Below, piece by piece: positions 14,325 through 25,085 of a stretch of 64,000 nucleotides of DNA. The notes beneath the pieces are model-generated. The model did no database searches. It had not been told where the DNA came from and was given only the letters and a program-made list of their open reading frames with translations. The position numbers and the translations under genes were made by a program. The stretch comes from Cyanobium sp. FACHB-13342 (lineage in GTDB: Bacteria; Cyanobacteriota; Cyanobacteriia; PCC-6307; Cyanobiaceae), in the NCBI RefSeq assembly GCF_014697415.1, contig NZ_JACJRT010000003.1, positions 1-64,000 on the forward strand, given 5' to 3'. How positions within the stretch are numbered: position 1 is the stretch's first letter; every line of letters starts with the position of its first letter.

Positions 14325-15332
14325 GTGTCCCCTGCCCCTCCGCTGCCCCAGGTGCTGTGTCTGGGGGAGGCCCTGGTGGATCGCCTCGGCCCCCTCGGCG
14401 GCGATCCAGCCACCGCTCCGCCGGAGCAGCGCGATGACTGCCTCGGCGGAGCTCCCGCCAATGGGGCCTGCGCTTTGGCCCGGCTGGGCACGCCGGTGGC
14501 CTTTGTGGGCCGTCTGGGTCGCGATGGCATCGGCCAGGCGTTTGGCCAGCTGTTTGCCGAGCGGGGGGTCGACACCACGGCCCTCCAGTGGGACGGGGTC
14601 CGTCCCAGCCGCATCGTGCTGGTGCGCCGCGATGCCGCCGGCGATCGCCAGTTCGGGGGCTTCGCGGGGGATCGGGGCGAGGGGTTTGCGGATCAGGCGC
14701 TTGATGCCACCGAGCTGACTGCCGCACTCGGGCCCCTGCTGGCGGCGGCCCGCTGGTTGCTGGTGGGCACCATTCCCCTCGCGTCGCCCGCCGCGGCGTC
14801 AGCCCTGCAGCTCGCCTGCCGTCAGGCCGCGGCGGCCGGCGTGCCCTTGGCCCTCGACATCAATTGGCGTCCCACCTTCTGGGATCCGGCGGCCGATCCC
14901 CGCAGCGGTCCCACGGCGGTCCAGGTTGCCGCCATGGAGCCCCTGCTGCACCAGGCCGCCTTGATCAAGTGCGCCCGGGAGGAGGCGGAGTGGCTGTTCG
15001 GCAGCAGCGACCCGGCGGTGGTGAGCGCCTCCCTGCCCCAGCACCCCGGGGTGGTGGTGAGCGATGGCGGTGCGCCGCTGCGCTGGTGGCTGCACGGCGA
15101 GCCGGGCGAGCTGCCCGCCTTTGCGTTGCCGGTCGTCGACACCACCGGGGCCGGCGATGCCTTCACCGCTGGCCTGTTGCATGGGCTGGTCGGACCGCCC
15201 CAGCCCCTCACGGCACTGATGCGTTTTGCCAGTGCCTGCGGGGCCCTGGTGTGCCAGGGGGCCGGCGCCATCGATCCCCAACCCAACGTCGCCCAGGTGC
15301 GGGCCTTTCTGGCGACCTGCCCTCCGGCCTGA
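14325..15332 (+). CDS. PfkB-family carbohydrate kinase (fructokinase-like)
   Basis: Phosphorylates a sugar with ATP; by similarity fructose is the most likely substrate. The 335-residue protein begins with the PfkB motif VLCLGEALVDRLGP, has GGAPANGACALARLG in the sugar-binding region, and ends with the ATP-binding, catalytic-Asp signature DTTGAGDAFTAGLL. Start is GTG 14325, 12 bases after mutY. Its stop abuts the stop of tsaE, which converges from the other strand. Substrate specificity cannot be read from the sequence. Confidence 0.88.
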   Translation: MSPAPPLPQVLCLGEALVDRLGPLGGDPATAPPEQRDDCLGGAPANGACALARLGTPVAFVGRLGRDGIGQAFGQLFAERGVDTTALQWDGVRPSRIVLVRRDAAGDRQFGGFAGDRGEGFADQALDATELTAALGPLLAAARWLLVGTIPLASPAAASALQLACRQAAAAGVPLALDINWRPTFWDPAADPRSGPTAVQVAAMEPLLHQAALIKCAREEAEWLFGSSDPAVVSASLPQHPGVVVSDGGAPLRWWLHGEPGELPAFALPVVDTTGAGDAFTAGLLHGLVGPPQPLTALMRFASACGALVCQGAGAIDPQPNVAQVRAFLATCPPA

Positions 15333-15773
15333 TCAGCGGGGCTCGAGCAGGGCCAGCCGGCGGCCGGCGCCGGGATCCCTGGGGTCGGCCAGCTCCAGCT
15401 GGATCTGCCAGCAGCCGGCCGGCAGGACGCTGAGCCGCTCGGGCCATTCCACCGCCAGCAGGGCGCCCAGGGCCTGGGCTTCTTCCTCTTCCTGGGCGAA
15501 CAGCTCATCGGCCGCGGCGGGGTGCTCGAGCCGGTAGAGGTCGAGGTGCACCAGCCCGCCGGCGCCCGGCAGGGGGTAGTGCTGGGCCAGGGCGAAGGTG
15601 GGGCTGGTGATGGGTTCGGTGATGCCCAGGCCCGCGGCCAGGCCCTGCACCAGGCAGGTTTTGCCGGCCCCCAGATCGCCCTGCAGCAGCAGGGTGCTGC
15701 CGGGGGGCAGGCGCTGGGCCAGCTGCCGTCCGAAGGCGTGGGTGGCGGCCGCATCGGCGAGATGGAGGGTCAA
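15333..15773 (-). CDS. tsaE: tRNA threonylcarbamoyladenosine biosynthesis ATPase TsaE
   Basis: ATPase partner of TsaB/TsaD needed for the t6A37 modification of ANN-decoding tRNAs. The Walker A motif GDLGAGKT lies at residues 32-39. The family motif [13 protein letters not shown] follows, then [16 protein letters not shown] and a Walker B-like VEWPERL. No ATG is available; the TTG at 15773 is the best-placed start (146 residues, normal size) but is uncertain because the frame continues open upstream under ahcY. It is divergent from ahcY. Confidence 0.9.
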   Translation of the reverse strand: MTLHLADAAATHAFGRQLAQRLPPGSTLLLQGDLGAGKTCLVQGLAAGLGITEPITSPTFALAQHYPLPGAGGLVHLDLYRLEHPAAADELFAQEEEEAQALGALLAVEWPERLSVLPAGCWQIQLELADPRDPGAGRRLALLEPR

Positions 15774-15911
15774 GGGGGGCAGCTCACGCGGGCTCAGGAC
15801 CTGCCTGTAGATTGCCCCTTCAGCGAGCCCGAAGCCTCGGCGTCTCCGCAGATATTCCCCAACCACGCCCTCCCAGCCGGGAGCGAGCCGTACCCCCAGC
15901 GAGACAACCCA

Positions 15912-17339
<1,428 letters not shown>

Positions 17340-17350
17340 GGTCCGGCCCG

Positions 17351-18010
17351 ATGGGGATCAGCGATCTGGTGCAGCAGCTGCCGCAGCTGATCGGTGCGGC
17401 GGTGGAGTCCAACCCCTGGTTGGGCTACGGCGCCATCTTCGCGGCCATGTTCCTCGAGAACCTGTTCCCGCCGATCCCCTCGGAACTGATCATGCCCCTG
17501 GGGGGCTTCTACGTGCAGCAGGGCCAACTGGCCCTGCTGCCGGTGGTGTTGGCCGGGTTGCTGGGCACCGTGCTGGGGGCCCTGCCCTGGTACGGCATTG
17601 GCCGGCTGATCAATGAACAGCGCCTTGAGCAGTGGCTCGAGCGCCATGGCCGCTGGATCGGCATCAGTCCCCAGGAGTTGCACCGCAGTCGGGTTTGGTT
17701 TGCCCGTCACGGCACGGCCCTGGTGTTCTGGGGCCGGTTGGTGCCTGGCATCCGCACCCTGATCTCCGTGCCAGCGGGGATCGAGATGATGCCGCTGGTT
17801 CCGTTTCTGCTCTGGACCACCGCCGGCAGCCTGATCTGGACCCTGCTGCTCACCTGCGCGGGTCTGGCCCTCGGGGAGGGCTACACCAACGTGGAGCTCT
17901 GGATCGAGCCGGTGGCCAAGGGGGTCAAAGTGCTGCTGGTGTTGGCCGTGGCCGCTGGCCTGGTGTGGCTGGGGCTGCGCACCTGGAACAAGCGCAACAG
18001 CTCCCACTGA
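17351..18010 (+). CDS. DedA/SNARE-associated family membrane protein
   Basis: An integral membrane protein of the DedA family, implicated elsewhere in undecaprenyl-phosphate or phospholipid translocation and proton-dependent transport. The 219-residue sequence shows the family block MFLENLFPPIPSELIMPLGG, a G-rich segment LGTVLGALPWYGIGR, and the FWGRLVPGIRTLISVPAG motif, with about five hydrophobic segments. It sits 11 bases after ahcY and is probably co-transcribed. It converges on ssb with a 14-base gap. Confidence 0.92.
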   Translation: MGISDLVQQLPQLIGAAVESNPWLGYGAIFAAMFLENLFPPIPSELIMPLGGFYVQQGQLALLPVVLAGLLGTVLGALPWYGIGRLINEQRLEQWLERHGRWIGISPQELHRSRVWFARHGTALVFWGRLVPGIRTLISVPAGIEMMPLVPFLLWTTAGSLIWTLLLTCAGLALGEGYTNVELWIEPVAKGVKVLLVLAVAAGLVWLGLRTWNKRNSSH

Positions 18011-18024
18011 GCGAGGCCCTGGCC

Positions 18025-18417
18025 TCAGAAGGGCACTTCCTCCTCGCTGGGGGCTCCGCCACCAAAGCCGCCGCTGCCCATGCCACCGCCAGCTTCGGCG
18101 TCCCGCTTGGAGCCGAGCAGTTCCAGCCGGTCGACCCGGATCACGGGTTTGGTGCGCTCTTCGCCGCTGGCCCGGTCGGTCCAGCGGTCGAGCTTGAAGC
18201 TGCCGATGATGCCCACCAGGGCTCCCTTGCGGACGTAATCAGCCGCCACCTGGGCCTGTTTGCCCCAGATCTCCAGGTTGAACCAGTCGGGTTCGTCGCC
18301 GGAGCTGCGGCGGTTGACGGCGAGGGTGAGGTTGGCGACCACGCTCCCCGATTCGAAATAGCGAACTTCCGGGTCGCGGCCGGCCCGGCCGACGAGGGTG
18401 ATGGAATTCACGCCCAT
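18025..18417 (-). CDS. ssb: Single-stranded DNA-binding protein
   Basis: Coats single-stranded DNA in replication and repair. The N-terminal OB fold (MGVNSITLVGRAGRDPEVRY through VIRVDRLELLGSK) fills about 100 residues, followed by a short glycine-rich linker and an acidic tip EEEVPF equivalent to DDDIPF, which binds partner proteins. At 130 residues it has a shorter linker than E. coli SSB, as in other cyanobacteria. It is divergent from mreB over about 130 bases. Confidence 0.96.
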   Translation of the reverse strand: MGVNSITLVGRAGRDPEVRYFESGSVVANLTLAVNRRSSGDEPDWFNLEIWGKQAQVAADYVRKGALVGIIGSFKLDRWTDRASGEERTKPVIRVDRLELLGSKRDAEAGGGMGSGGFGGGAPSEEEVPF

Positions 18418-18544
18418 GGCGATGTCTCCTGTGCTGATGGATCAATGATGCGGCACCCGGTTGGGTTGCCACCTCCCATCAGTTCCACCGTTCGGGCCGT
18501 CCGTAACACCCTCCTATGATTCGACCCTTGCAGGCCGGGCGTCC

Positions 18545-19591
18545 GTGTTTTTCCGTCGTTTTCAGTTTTCGCGCGATATCGGGATCGATCTGGGCACCGC
18601 GAACACCCTGATTTTCGTGTCCGGCAAGGGCATCGTGCTGCAGGAGCCTTCCGTGGTGGCCCTCGATCTCGAGAGGGGCGTGCCCCTGGCCGTGGGCGAT
18701 GAGGCCAAAATGATGCTCGGCCGCACCCCCGGCAACATTCGAGCCGTCAGGCCCCTGCGCGATGGCGTGATCGCCGACTTCGACGCGGCGGAGCAGATGA
18801 TCAAGACCTTCATTCAGAAGGCCAACGAAGGACGGGGCATCGTGGCTCCCCGGCTGGTGATCGGCATCCCGAGCGGCGTCACCGGCGTCGAGCGCCGGGC
18901 GGTGCGGGAGGCGGGTCTGGCCGGTGCCCGCGAGGTGCATTTGATTGATGAGCCCGTGGCCGCCGCAATCGGCGCTGGCTTGCCCGTCACTGAGGCGGTG
19001 GGCACGATGATCGTCGACATCGGTGGCGGCACCACCGAAGTGGCGGTGCTGAGCCTGGGCGGCACGGTGCTGAGTGAGTCGGTGCGGGTGGCCGGCGACG
19101 AACTCAGCGATGCGATCGGCGTTTACCTCAAAAAGGTGCACAACCTGGTGGTGGGCGAACGCACCGCCGAAGACATCAAGATCCGCATCGGCTCCGCCTT
19201 CCCCGACGACGCCCACGACAACACGTCTATGGACGTGCGGGGTCTGCACCTGCTCTCCGGCCTGCCGCGCACCATCAACGTGCGGGCCGGTGACATCCGC
19301 GAGGCCATGGCCGAGCCCCTCAACGTGATCGTGGAGGCGGTCAAGCGCACCCTGGAGCGCACGCCGCCCGAGCTGGCGGCTGACATCGTCGATCGCGGCA
19401 TCATGCTGGCCGGCGGCGGCGCCCAGGTGCGCGGCATCACCGACCTGATCAGCCACGAAACCGGCATCCTCACCCACGTGGCCGAGGATCCCCTGCTGTG
19501 CGTGGTCAACGGTTGCGGCATGGTGCTCGAGGACTACAAGCGGCTGCAGCGCGTGCTCGACACCCCTGATTTCGTGCGTCAGACCGCCTGA
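18545..19591 (+). CDS. mreB: Rod-shape-determining protein MreB
   Basis: A bacterial actin that forms membrane-bound filaments guiding sidewall peptidoglycan synthesis. The phosphate 1 motif DIGIDLGTANTLIF, the phosphate 2 motif MIVDIGGGTTEVAVLSLGG and the adenosine motif IMLAGGGAQVRGI are all present. Start is taken as GTG 18545, giving the conserved FFRRFQFSRDIGIDLG N-terminus and 348 residues; the frame is open 84 bases further upstream. It is first in an mreB-mreC-mreD-solute-binding-protein operon with gaps or overlaps of a few bases. Confidence 0.97.
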   Translation: MFFRRFQFSRDIGIDLGTANTLIFVSGKGIVLQEPSVVALDLERGVPLAVGDEAKMMLGRTPGNIRAVRPLRDGVIADFDAAEQMIKTFIQKANEGRGIVAPRLVIGIPSGVTGVERRAVREAGLAGAREVHLIDEPVAAAIGAGLPVTEAVGTMIVDIGGGTTEVAVLSLGGTVLSESVRVAGDELSDAIGVYLKKVHNLVVGERTAEDIKIRIGSAFPDDAHDNTSMDVRGLHLLSGLPRTINVRAGDIREAMAEPLNVIVEAVKRTLERTPPELAADIVDRGIMLAGGGAQVRGITDLISHETGILTHVAEDPLLCVVNGCGMVLEDYKRLQRVLDTPDFVRQTA

Positions 19592-19596
19592 ACCCG

Positions 19597-20337
19597 ATGC
19601 CGGCCGGCCGCAGGCTCCGCCTCCCCGCCCTGCGGGTGGTTCTTCAGGCCTGGCCCTGGGGCCTGCTCCTGCTGGCCCTGGTGGGGGTGCGGCTCAGCAA
19701 GGGGGCGGGTTTCAGTGATGCCTACGCCCTGGTCAGCCGCCCCTTTTGGCCCGGCAGTGCCCAGGCTGAGTGGATTCGCAGTGCCCAGGGTCTCGATGAC
19801 CAGAGCCGGCTGCGTCAGCTCGAGGTCGACAACCGCCGGCTGCGGGGTTTGCTGGAGCTGCAGGGGCGTGGCGGCCAGCAGGTGGCCGCGCCCGTCATCT
19901 CGCGCCAGGCCGGGGGGTGGTGGCAGCAGCTGGTGATCGGCGGTGGCGAGCTCCAGGGCATCCGACCGGGCTTGCCGGTGCTGGCGCCCGGCGGGCTGCT
20001 GGGTCGGGTGGCCAGCGTGACGCCGACCACGGCCACCGTGGCCCTGCTCACCGATCCCGGCAGCCGTGTGGGCGTCTGGGTGGGCCGTACCCAGCGCCAT
20101 GGCCTGCTCACGGGGGTCGGCACCAGCCGGCCCGTGCTGCGCTTTCTGGAGAAGGATCCGGGCGTGCGCCCCGGCGATGTGGTGGTGACGTCACCAGCCA
20201 GCACCCTGGTGCCGCCCAACCTCACCGTCGGTGTGATCCAGTCGGTTGATGACCGGGCCGTGCCGGCCACCGAGGCCGTGGTGCAGCTCAGCGCCCCGGT
20301 GGAAGCGGTCGACTGGGTGCAGGTGCGGCTGCCGTGA
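19597..20337 (+). CDS. mreC: Cell-shape protein MreC
   Basis: A bitopic membrane protein linking MreB filaments to periplasmic cell-wall enzymes. It has one N-terminal transmembrane segment (WGLLLLALVGVRLS), then a short coiled coil (DDQSRLRQLEVDNRRLRGLLEL) and the beta-domains with RPGLPVLAPGGLLGRV and SRVGVWVGRTQRHGLLTG. Total length is 246 residues. It starts 5 bases after mreB, and its stop overlaps the mreD start by 4 bases (GTGA), so the genes are translationally coupled. Confidence 0.94.
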   Translation: MPAGRRLRLPALRVVLQAWPWGLLLLALVGVRLSKGAGFSDAYALVSRPFWPGSAQAEWIRSAQGLDDQSRLRQLEVDNRRLRGLLELQGRGGQQVAAPVISRQAGGWWQQLVIGGGELQGIRPGLPVLAPGGLLGRVASVTPTTATVALLTDPGSRVGVWVGRTQRHGLLTGVGTSRPVLRFLEKDPGVRPGDVVVTSPASTLVPPNLTVGVIQSVDDRAVPATEAVVQLSAPVEAVDWVQVRLP

Positions 20338-20837
20338 ATCGTTTGGCCCGCCATGGCTGGTGTCTGGCCACGGCCCTGGTGGTGCCCTGGCTGGTGCTGG
20401 CTTCGCCGGGGCCGTTGAAGCTGGCGGGGGTTCCCCCGGCCTGGCCGGTGCTGTGGCTGCTGCCCTGGGCCCTGGTGGATGGCCCGCTCTCCGGGGCCCT
20501 GGCCGGCGTGGGTCTCGGCCTGCTGCTCGACGGGCTCCATCTCGGCCCGATCACCGAGATCCCCGCCCTCGCCCTGTTGGGGTGGTGGTGGGGCCGGTTG
20601 GGGCGCAAGGGGCCCCCCATTGAGCGCAGTTTCAACCTGGGCCTGCTGGCCCTGCTGGGCACGGCCCTGCTCGGCGCCAGCTTGATCCTGCAGGCCCTGC
20701 TGCTGGGGGCGTGGCAGACCGCGCCCGCCCTGCACACCTGGCTGGCTCAGACCCTGCTCACGGGCCTGCTGGCACCGCTGCTGTGCTCCCTGCAGCTGCT
20801 GCTCTGGCGCCAGCAAACCTCCGGCGGGCGAGGCTGA
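20334..20837 (+). CDS. mreD: MreD-like rod-shape membrane protein
   Basis: A 167-residue, very hydrophobic protein with about five predicted membrane segments (for example LVLASPGPLKLAGVPPAWPV and GALAGVGLGLLLDG). Sequence identity to well-studied MreD is low. The assignment rests on size, topology, the DG-LHLGPITEIPALALLGWW block and its position immediately after mreC with a 4-base overlap. It is the third member of the mre operon and probably acts with MreB/MreC in the elongasome. Confidence 0.82.
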   Translation: MNRLARHGWCLATALVVPWLVLASPGPLKLAGVPPAWPVLWLLPWALVDGPLSGALAGVGLGLLLDGLHLGPITEIPALALLGWWWGRLGRKGPPIERSFNLGLLALLGTALLGASLILQALLLGAWQTAPALHTWLAQTLLTGLLAPLLCSLQLLLWRQQTSGGRG

Positions 20838-20841
20838 GTCG

Positions 20842-22185
20842 ATGGCACGCGACCCGGGTCGGCGACGCTTTCTCCAACTTCTGGGCGGGAGTTCTGCCGC
20901 CGCCCTGCTGGCGGCGGGTCTGGGCAGCTGCGGCCGATCCGGTGGCGACTCCGGCGAACGGGTGCTGAACTTCTGGACCCTGGACCTGGCTCCCAAATTC
21001 AACGGCTATCTCCAGGGTTTGATTGCCGCCTGGGAGCACCAGAACCCGGGCCTCCGGGTGCGCTGGACCGATGTGCCCTGGAGCTCGGTGGAGCGCAAGT
21101 TGCTGGCGGCCGTGTTTGCCCGCACCGCGCCCGACCTGGTCAACCTCAATCCGCCCTTTGCCGCCAACCTGGCCAGCAAGGGGGGGCTGCGCGATCTCAG
21201 CACCGTGCTGCCCGCCGGGGCCGCCGAGGCCTACCTGCCGGCGATCTGGGAGGCGGGTCGCGAACCCGTCGGCGGGCAAGGGGCAGGGCAGCAGTTCGCC
21301 ATTCCCTGGTATCTGACGGCCCGGATCACCATGGCCAATCGCCGCCTGCTGGAGCGGGCCGGTTTCGAGGCGCCGCCGCGCCACTGGCACGAGGTGCCCG
21401 CCTATGCCGAAGCGGTGCGCCGCCGCACGGGCCGCTACGCCCTGTTTGTGACCGTCGTACCCGACGACTCGGCCGAGCTGCTGGAAACCCTGGTGCAGAT
21501 GGGGGTGCAGTTGCTCGGCGACGACCATCGGGCCGCGTTCAACAGTGAGGCGGGCCGGCGCGCCTTTGCCTTCTGGAGCGACCTCTACCGGCGCGGTCTG
21601 CTGCCGCGGGAGGTGGTGAGCCAGGGCTACCGGCGGGCGATCGAGCTGTACCAGTCAGGCGACCTGGCCCAGGTGGCCACCGGCCCGGATTTCCTGCGCA
21701 ACCTGCAGACCAATGCCCCCGGGATTGCGGCGGTGACCGCTCCCTTTGCGCCGCTTACCGGGGCTGGCGGTGAGGCCAACGTGGCCGTGATGAATCTGGT
21801 GGTGCCCCAGCAGAGCGCCCTGGCGGCCGAGGCGGCCCGCTTTGCGCTCCATCTCACCAATGGCCCCAATCAGCTGGCCTTTGCCGAGCAGGCGCGGGTG
21901 CTGCCCTCCAACCGCCAGGCCCTGCAGCAGCTGGAGGCTTCCCTGGGGGCGGCCAGCGGTGCGGGAACGCCGCAGGAGCAGCTGGTGCAGCGGGCCCGGC
22001 TGCTCTCCGCCCAGACCCTGCGCCGGGCCAGGGTGCTGGTGCCGGCCAGCCCGGGGGTGAAGCGACTGCAGGCGATCGTCTACACCCAGCTGCAGCGCGC
22101 CATGCTCGGCCAGGTGGACAGCGATGTGGCCCTGGCGGCGGCGGCCGACGAGTGGAACCGCTACGCCCGGGCCCGGTGGGGCTGA
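20842..22185 (+). CDS. ABC transporter solute-binding lipoprotein, sugar (UgpB/MalE-like) type, Tat signal
   Basis: An extracytoplasmic binding protein of ABC family 1 (sugar or glycerol-phosphate). The N-terminus has a twin-arginine run RRRFLQLLGG, a hydrophobic core and a lipobox-like LGSC, so it is probably a Tat-exported lipoprotein. The body matches family 1: VLNFWTLDLAPKFNGYLQGL, AARTAPDLVNLNPPF-type segments and ARFALHLTNGPNQLAFAEQ near the end. It begins 4 bases after mreD, yet no permease or ATPase gene lies nearby. The ligand is unknown. Confidence 0.88.
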   Translation: MARDPGRRRFLQLLGGSSAAALLAAGLGSCGRSGGDSGERVLNFWTLDLAPKFNGYLQGLIAAWEHQNPGLRVRWTDVPWSSVERKLLAAVFARTAPDLVNLNPPFAANLASKGGLRDLSTVLPAGAAEAYLPAIWEAGREPVGGQGAGQQFAIPWYLTARITMANRRLLERAGFEAPPRHWHEVPAYAEAVRRRTGRYALFVTVVPDDSAELLETLVQMGVQLLGDDHRAAFNSEAGRRAFAFWSDLYRRGLLPREVVSQGYRRAIELYQSGDLAQVATGPDFLRNLQTNAPGIAAVTAPFAPLTGAGGEANVAVMNLVVPQQSALAAEAARFALHLTNGPNQLAFAEQARVLPSNRQALQQLEASLGAASGAGTPQEQLVQRARLLSAQTLRRARVLVPASPGVKRLQAIVYTQLQRAMLGQVDSDVALAAAADEWNRYARARWG

Positions 22186-22391
22186 TATCAGCAGGGCCAC
22201 TTTCTGTCTGTTTCTGCAGAAATCCTTAAAAAGACCCAGATGGGCTCCGGCGGCGGCGATTTGGGGGCTGACTGCGGGACGGGTGCAGGGGTATGGTTGC
22301 GATTCTTCATCCCGGCGTCCCGCCCATGCCCTCGGAGGACAGGCCCAGTTCGGGGGATCGGGGGTTCCATCCGGCAGCATCAGAGCCGTTG

Positions 22392-23177
22392 ATGGACGCC
22401 TCTCCCGAGTCCCTGGGGTCTCCGCCGGCTGATCCGAAGGCCACCGTGATGGTGGTGGACGACGAGGCCGCCGTACGCCGGGTGCTGGTGATGCGCCTGC
22501 AGCTCGCTGGCTACCGGGTGATCTGCGCGGAGGACGGGGAGGAGGCCCTCAGCCTGTTCCACCAGGAGCAGCCCGATCTCGTCGTCCTCGACGTGATGCT
22601 GCCCAAGCTCGACGGCTTCGCCGTCTGCCGTCGCCTGCGGGCCGAATCCTGCGTGCCGATCATCTTCCTGTCGGCCCTCGACGCCATTGCTGAGCGGGTG
22701 TCGGGGCTGGATCTGGGTGCGGACGACTACCTGCCCAAGCCCTTTAGCCCCAAGGAGCTGGAAGCCCGCATCGCCACCATCCTGCGCCGGGTGGGCCGCG
22801 GTTCGGCCTCCGCCGAGCCCCGGGAGGTGCAGAGCGGCAGTGGCGTGCTGCGGGTGGGGGATCTGGTGGTGGACACCAATCGCCGCCAGGTCACCCGCGA
22901 TGGTGAGCGCATCGGCCTCACCTACACCGAGTTCAGCCTGCTGGAGCTGCTGTTCCGGGAACCCGGTCGGGTGGTGCCCCGGGCCGAGATCCTCGAGCAG
23001 CTCTGGGGCTATCCGCCCCGCCGCGCCGCCGACCTGCGGGTGGTGGATGTGTACGTCGCCCGCCTGCGCGGCAAACTTGAGCCCGATCCCCGCAATCCGG
23101 AGCTGATTCTCACGGTGCGGGGCACCGGCTATGCCTCCCAGCGGATGGCCGACCCTGGCCTGGTGGCGAATGCCTGA
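22392..23177 (+). CDS. rpaB: OmpR-type response regulator RpaB
   Basis: An essential cyanobacterial response regulator that binds HLR1 sites and controls high-light and photosystem genes. The receiver domain carries VMVVDDEAAVRRVLVMRL, the phosphoacceptor Asp in LVVLDVMLPKLDGF, and the signature KPFSPKELEARI. The C-terminal winged helix has YTEFSLLELLFREPGRVVPR and ends in VRGTGYASQR. These features separate it from RpaA. ATG 22392 gives 261 residues; the frame is open to 22293. The mre operon lies upstream and lysS follows 31 bases downstream. Confidence 0.92.
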   Translation: MDASPESLGSPPADPKATVMVVDDEAAVRRVLVMRLQLAGYRVICAEDGEEALSLFHQEQPDLVVLDVMLPKLDGFAVCRRLRAESCVPIIFLSALDAIAERVSGLDLGADDYLPKPFSPKELEARIATILRRVGRGSASAEPREVQSGSGVLRVGDLVVDTNRRQVTRDGERIGLTYTEFSLLELLFREPGRVVPRAEILEQLWGYPPRRAADLRVVDVYVARLRGKLEPDPRNPELILTVRGTGYASQRMADPGLVANA

Positions 23178-23208
23178 GGCACAACCGCCCGGCTGACGGT
23201 CCTGCAGG

Positions 23209-24756
23209 ATGGGCCGGTTGAGCCCCCTGTCTGCCTTGTCGGAGCTGCGCGAGACCCGTCTGGAGAAAGCCGCAGCCCTGGCGGCCTTGGGCCAGGGGCC
23301 CTATGCCCTGCGCTTTGACCCCACGCACCGCACCGCTGCGCTGCAGCAGGCCCACGCCGATCTGGCCAACGGCGAAGAGCGCGACGTGGCTGTGGCCGTG
23401 GCTGGCCGGGTGATGACCCGCCGGGTGATGGGCAAGCTCGCCTTTTTCACGCTGGCCGATGAGACCGGTCCAATCCAGCTCTTCATCGAGAAGGCCACCC
23501 TCGAGGCCTCCCTCCCGGAGGATCCGGAGGCCTTTGCCCACATCACCTCCTTGGTGGACGCCGGCGACCTGATCGGCGTGCAGGGCACCCTGCGCCGCAC
23601 CGACCGCGGCGAGCTGTCGGTGAAGGTGAAGGGCTGGACCATGCTCACCAAATCGCTCCAGCCCCTGCCCGACAAATGGCATGGCCTGGCGGATGTGGAG
23701 AAGCGCTACCGCCAGCGCTACCTCGATCTGATCGTGTCGCCCCACACCCGTGAAACCTTCCGGCGCCGGGCCGTGGCGGTGAGTGCCATGCGCCGTTGGC
23801 TGGATGAGCGGGAGTTTCTGGAGATTGAAACGCCCGTGCTGCAGAGCGTGCCGGGCGGTGCCGATGCCCGGCCCTTTGAAACCCACCACAACGCCCTCGA
23901 CCTGCCCCTCACCCTGCGGATCGCCACCGAGTTGCACCTCAAGCGGCTGGTGGTGGGGGGCTTTGAGCGGGTGTACGAGCTGGGCCGGATCTTCCGCAAC
24001 GAGGGCATCAGCACCCGGCACAACCCGGAGTTCACCTCGATCGAGGTGTACCAGGCCTATGCCGACTACACCGACATGATGGATCTCACGGAGCAGCTGA
24101 TTGCCCACGTGTGCCAGCAGGTGTGCGGCACCACCCAGATCAGTTACCAGGGCACCGACATCGATCTCACGCCCCCCTGGCGCCGGGTGACGATGCACGA
24201 GCTAGTGCAGGAGGCCACCGGCCTCGATTTCACCAGCTTTGGCAGTCGCGACCAGGCGGCCGACGCGATGGGGGCCCAGGGATTGGAGGTGCCGGCTCTG
24301 GCCGATTCCGTGGGCCGGCTGCTGGTGGAGGCCTTTGAGCAGCGGGTGGAGGCGGAGTTGATCCAGCCCACCTTCGTGCTCGACTACCCCGTGGAGAATT
24401 CGCCCCTGGCCCGGGCCCACCGCAGCAAGCCGGGGATGGTGGAGCGCTTTGAGCTGTTCATCGTGGGCCGCGAAACCGCCAATGCCTTCAGCGAACTGAT
24501 CGATCCGGTGGACCAGCGCCAGCGCCTAGAGGCCCAGCAGGCCCGCAAGGCCGCCGGGGACGACGAGGCCCAGCAGGTGGATGAGGACTTCCTCCAGGCC
24601 CTGGAGGTGGGCATGCCCCCCACCGGCGGCCTCGGCATCGGCATCGACCGCCTGGTGATGTTGCTCACCGATAGCCCCTCGATCCGCGATGTGATTGCCT
24701 TTCCGCTGCTGCGTCCCGAGGTGCGTCCTGAGGGCCGGCCAAGCGCAATGGGATAA
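23209..24756 (+). CDS. lysS: Lysyl-tRNA synthetase (class II)
   Basis: Charges tRNA-Lys. The 515-residue enzyme has the OB-fold anticodon domain ([20 protein letters not shown]), class II motif 2 ([20 protein letters not shown]) and motif 3 ([20 protein letters not shown]). The C-terminus ends shortly after FPLLRPE with a small extra tail. The ATG at 23209 is used; a slightly later start is possible. It is in the same direction as rpaB and may share its transcript. A small conserved gene follows. Confidence 0.97.
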   Translation: MGRLSPLSALSELRETRLEKAAALAALGQGPYALRFDPTHRTAALQQAHADLANGEERDVAVAVAGRVMTRRVMGKLAFFTLADETGPIQLFIEKATLEASLPEDPEAFAHITSLVDAGDLIGVQGTLRRTDRGELSVKVKGWTMLTKSLQPLPDKWHGLADVEKRYRQRYLDLIVSPHTRETFRRRAVAVSAMRRWLDEREFLEIETPVLQSVPGGADARPFETHHNALDLPLTLRIATELHLKRLVVGGFERVYELGRIFRNEGISTRHNPEFTSIEVYQAYADYTDMMDLTEQLIAHVCQQVCGTTQISYQGTDIDLTPPWRRVTMHELVQEATGLDFTSFGSRDQAADAMGAQGLEVPALADSVGRLLVEAFEQRVEAELIQPTFVLDYPVENSPLARAHRSKPGMVERFELFIVGRETANAFSELIDPVDQRQRLEAQQARKAAGDDEAQQVDEDFLQALEVGMPPTGGLGIGIDRLVMLLTDSPSIRDVIAFPLLRPEVRPEGRPSAMG

Positions 24757-24799
24757 TCAGGCCAGTAGGCAATCTCCCCCTCCCGGGGCCAGCGATTCC

Positions 24800-25063
24800 A
24801 TGAGTGGCGAGCGCGTCGGTTTTCGCTTCAAACACGCGGATGCTGTGGTGAAGCGCAACCCGCAGGGTCGTTCGCGTCGCGGTTGGGTGATGGAGCCGGT
24901 GGAGCAGACCACCAGCCGCGGCACCAAAATGCCCGCCTACCGGATCCGCTGGCGTGACAGCGAGCGCCCCGAAATCGTGCTGCAGCACATGCTGATCGCG
25001 GATCCGGACCCCACGCCGCCGCCCGAAGGGGTCAGCCTCGTGCCCCCGGCGCCCAAGGCCTGA
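24800..25063 (+). CDS. Small conserved cyanobacterial protein, function unknown
   Basis: An 87-residue basic protein without signal or membrane segment. It begins GERVGFRFKHADAVVKRNPQ and contains GRSRRGWVMEPVEQTTSRG then PAYRIRWRDSERPEIVLQHML, which looks like a small all-beta fold with Arg/Trp-rich strands. The tail is Pro-rich. Start ATG 24800 lies 43 bases after lysS; the open frame continues upstream through the end of lysS, but that segment is out of frame with lysS and not plausible protein. No function can be assigned. Confidence 0.7.
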   Translation: MSGERVGFRFKHADAVVKRNPQGRSRRGWVMEPVEQTTSRGTKMPAYRIRWRDSERPEIVLQHMLIADPDPTPPPEGVSLVPPAPKA

Positions 25064-25085
25064 ACCAGACCAGCTTGAAGACACG

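Noticed and set aside
15774-15911. A possible SAH riboswitch before ahcY
   Set aside because: I could not identify the conserved SAH aptamer core; the leader has only generic GC-rich pairing.
18011-18027. A small GAGGC/GCCTC hairpin between the DedA gene and ssb
   Set aside because: The stem is only 5 bp and no T-run follows on either strand, so it is not supported as a terminator.
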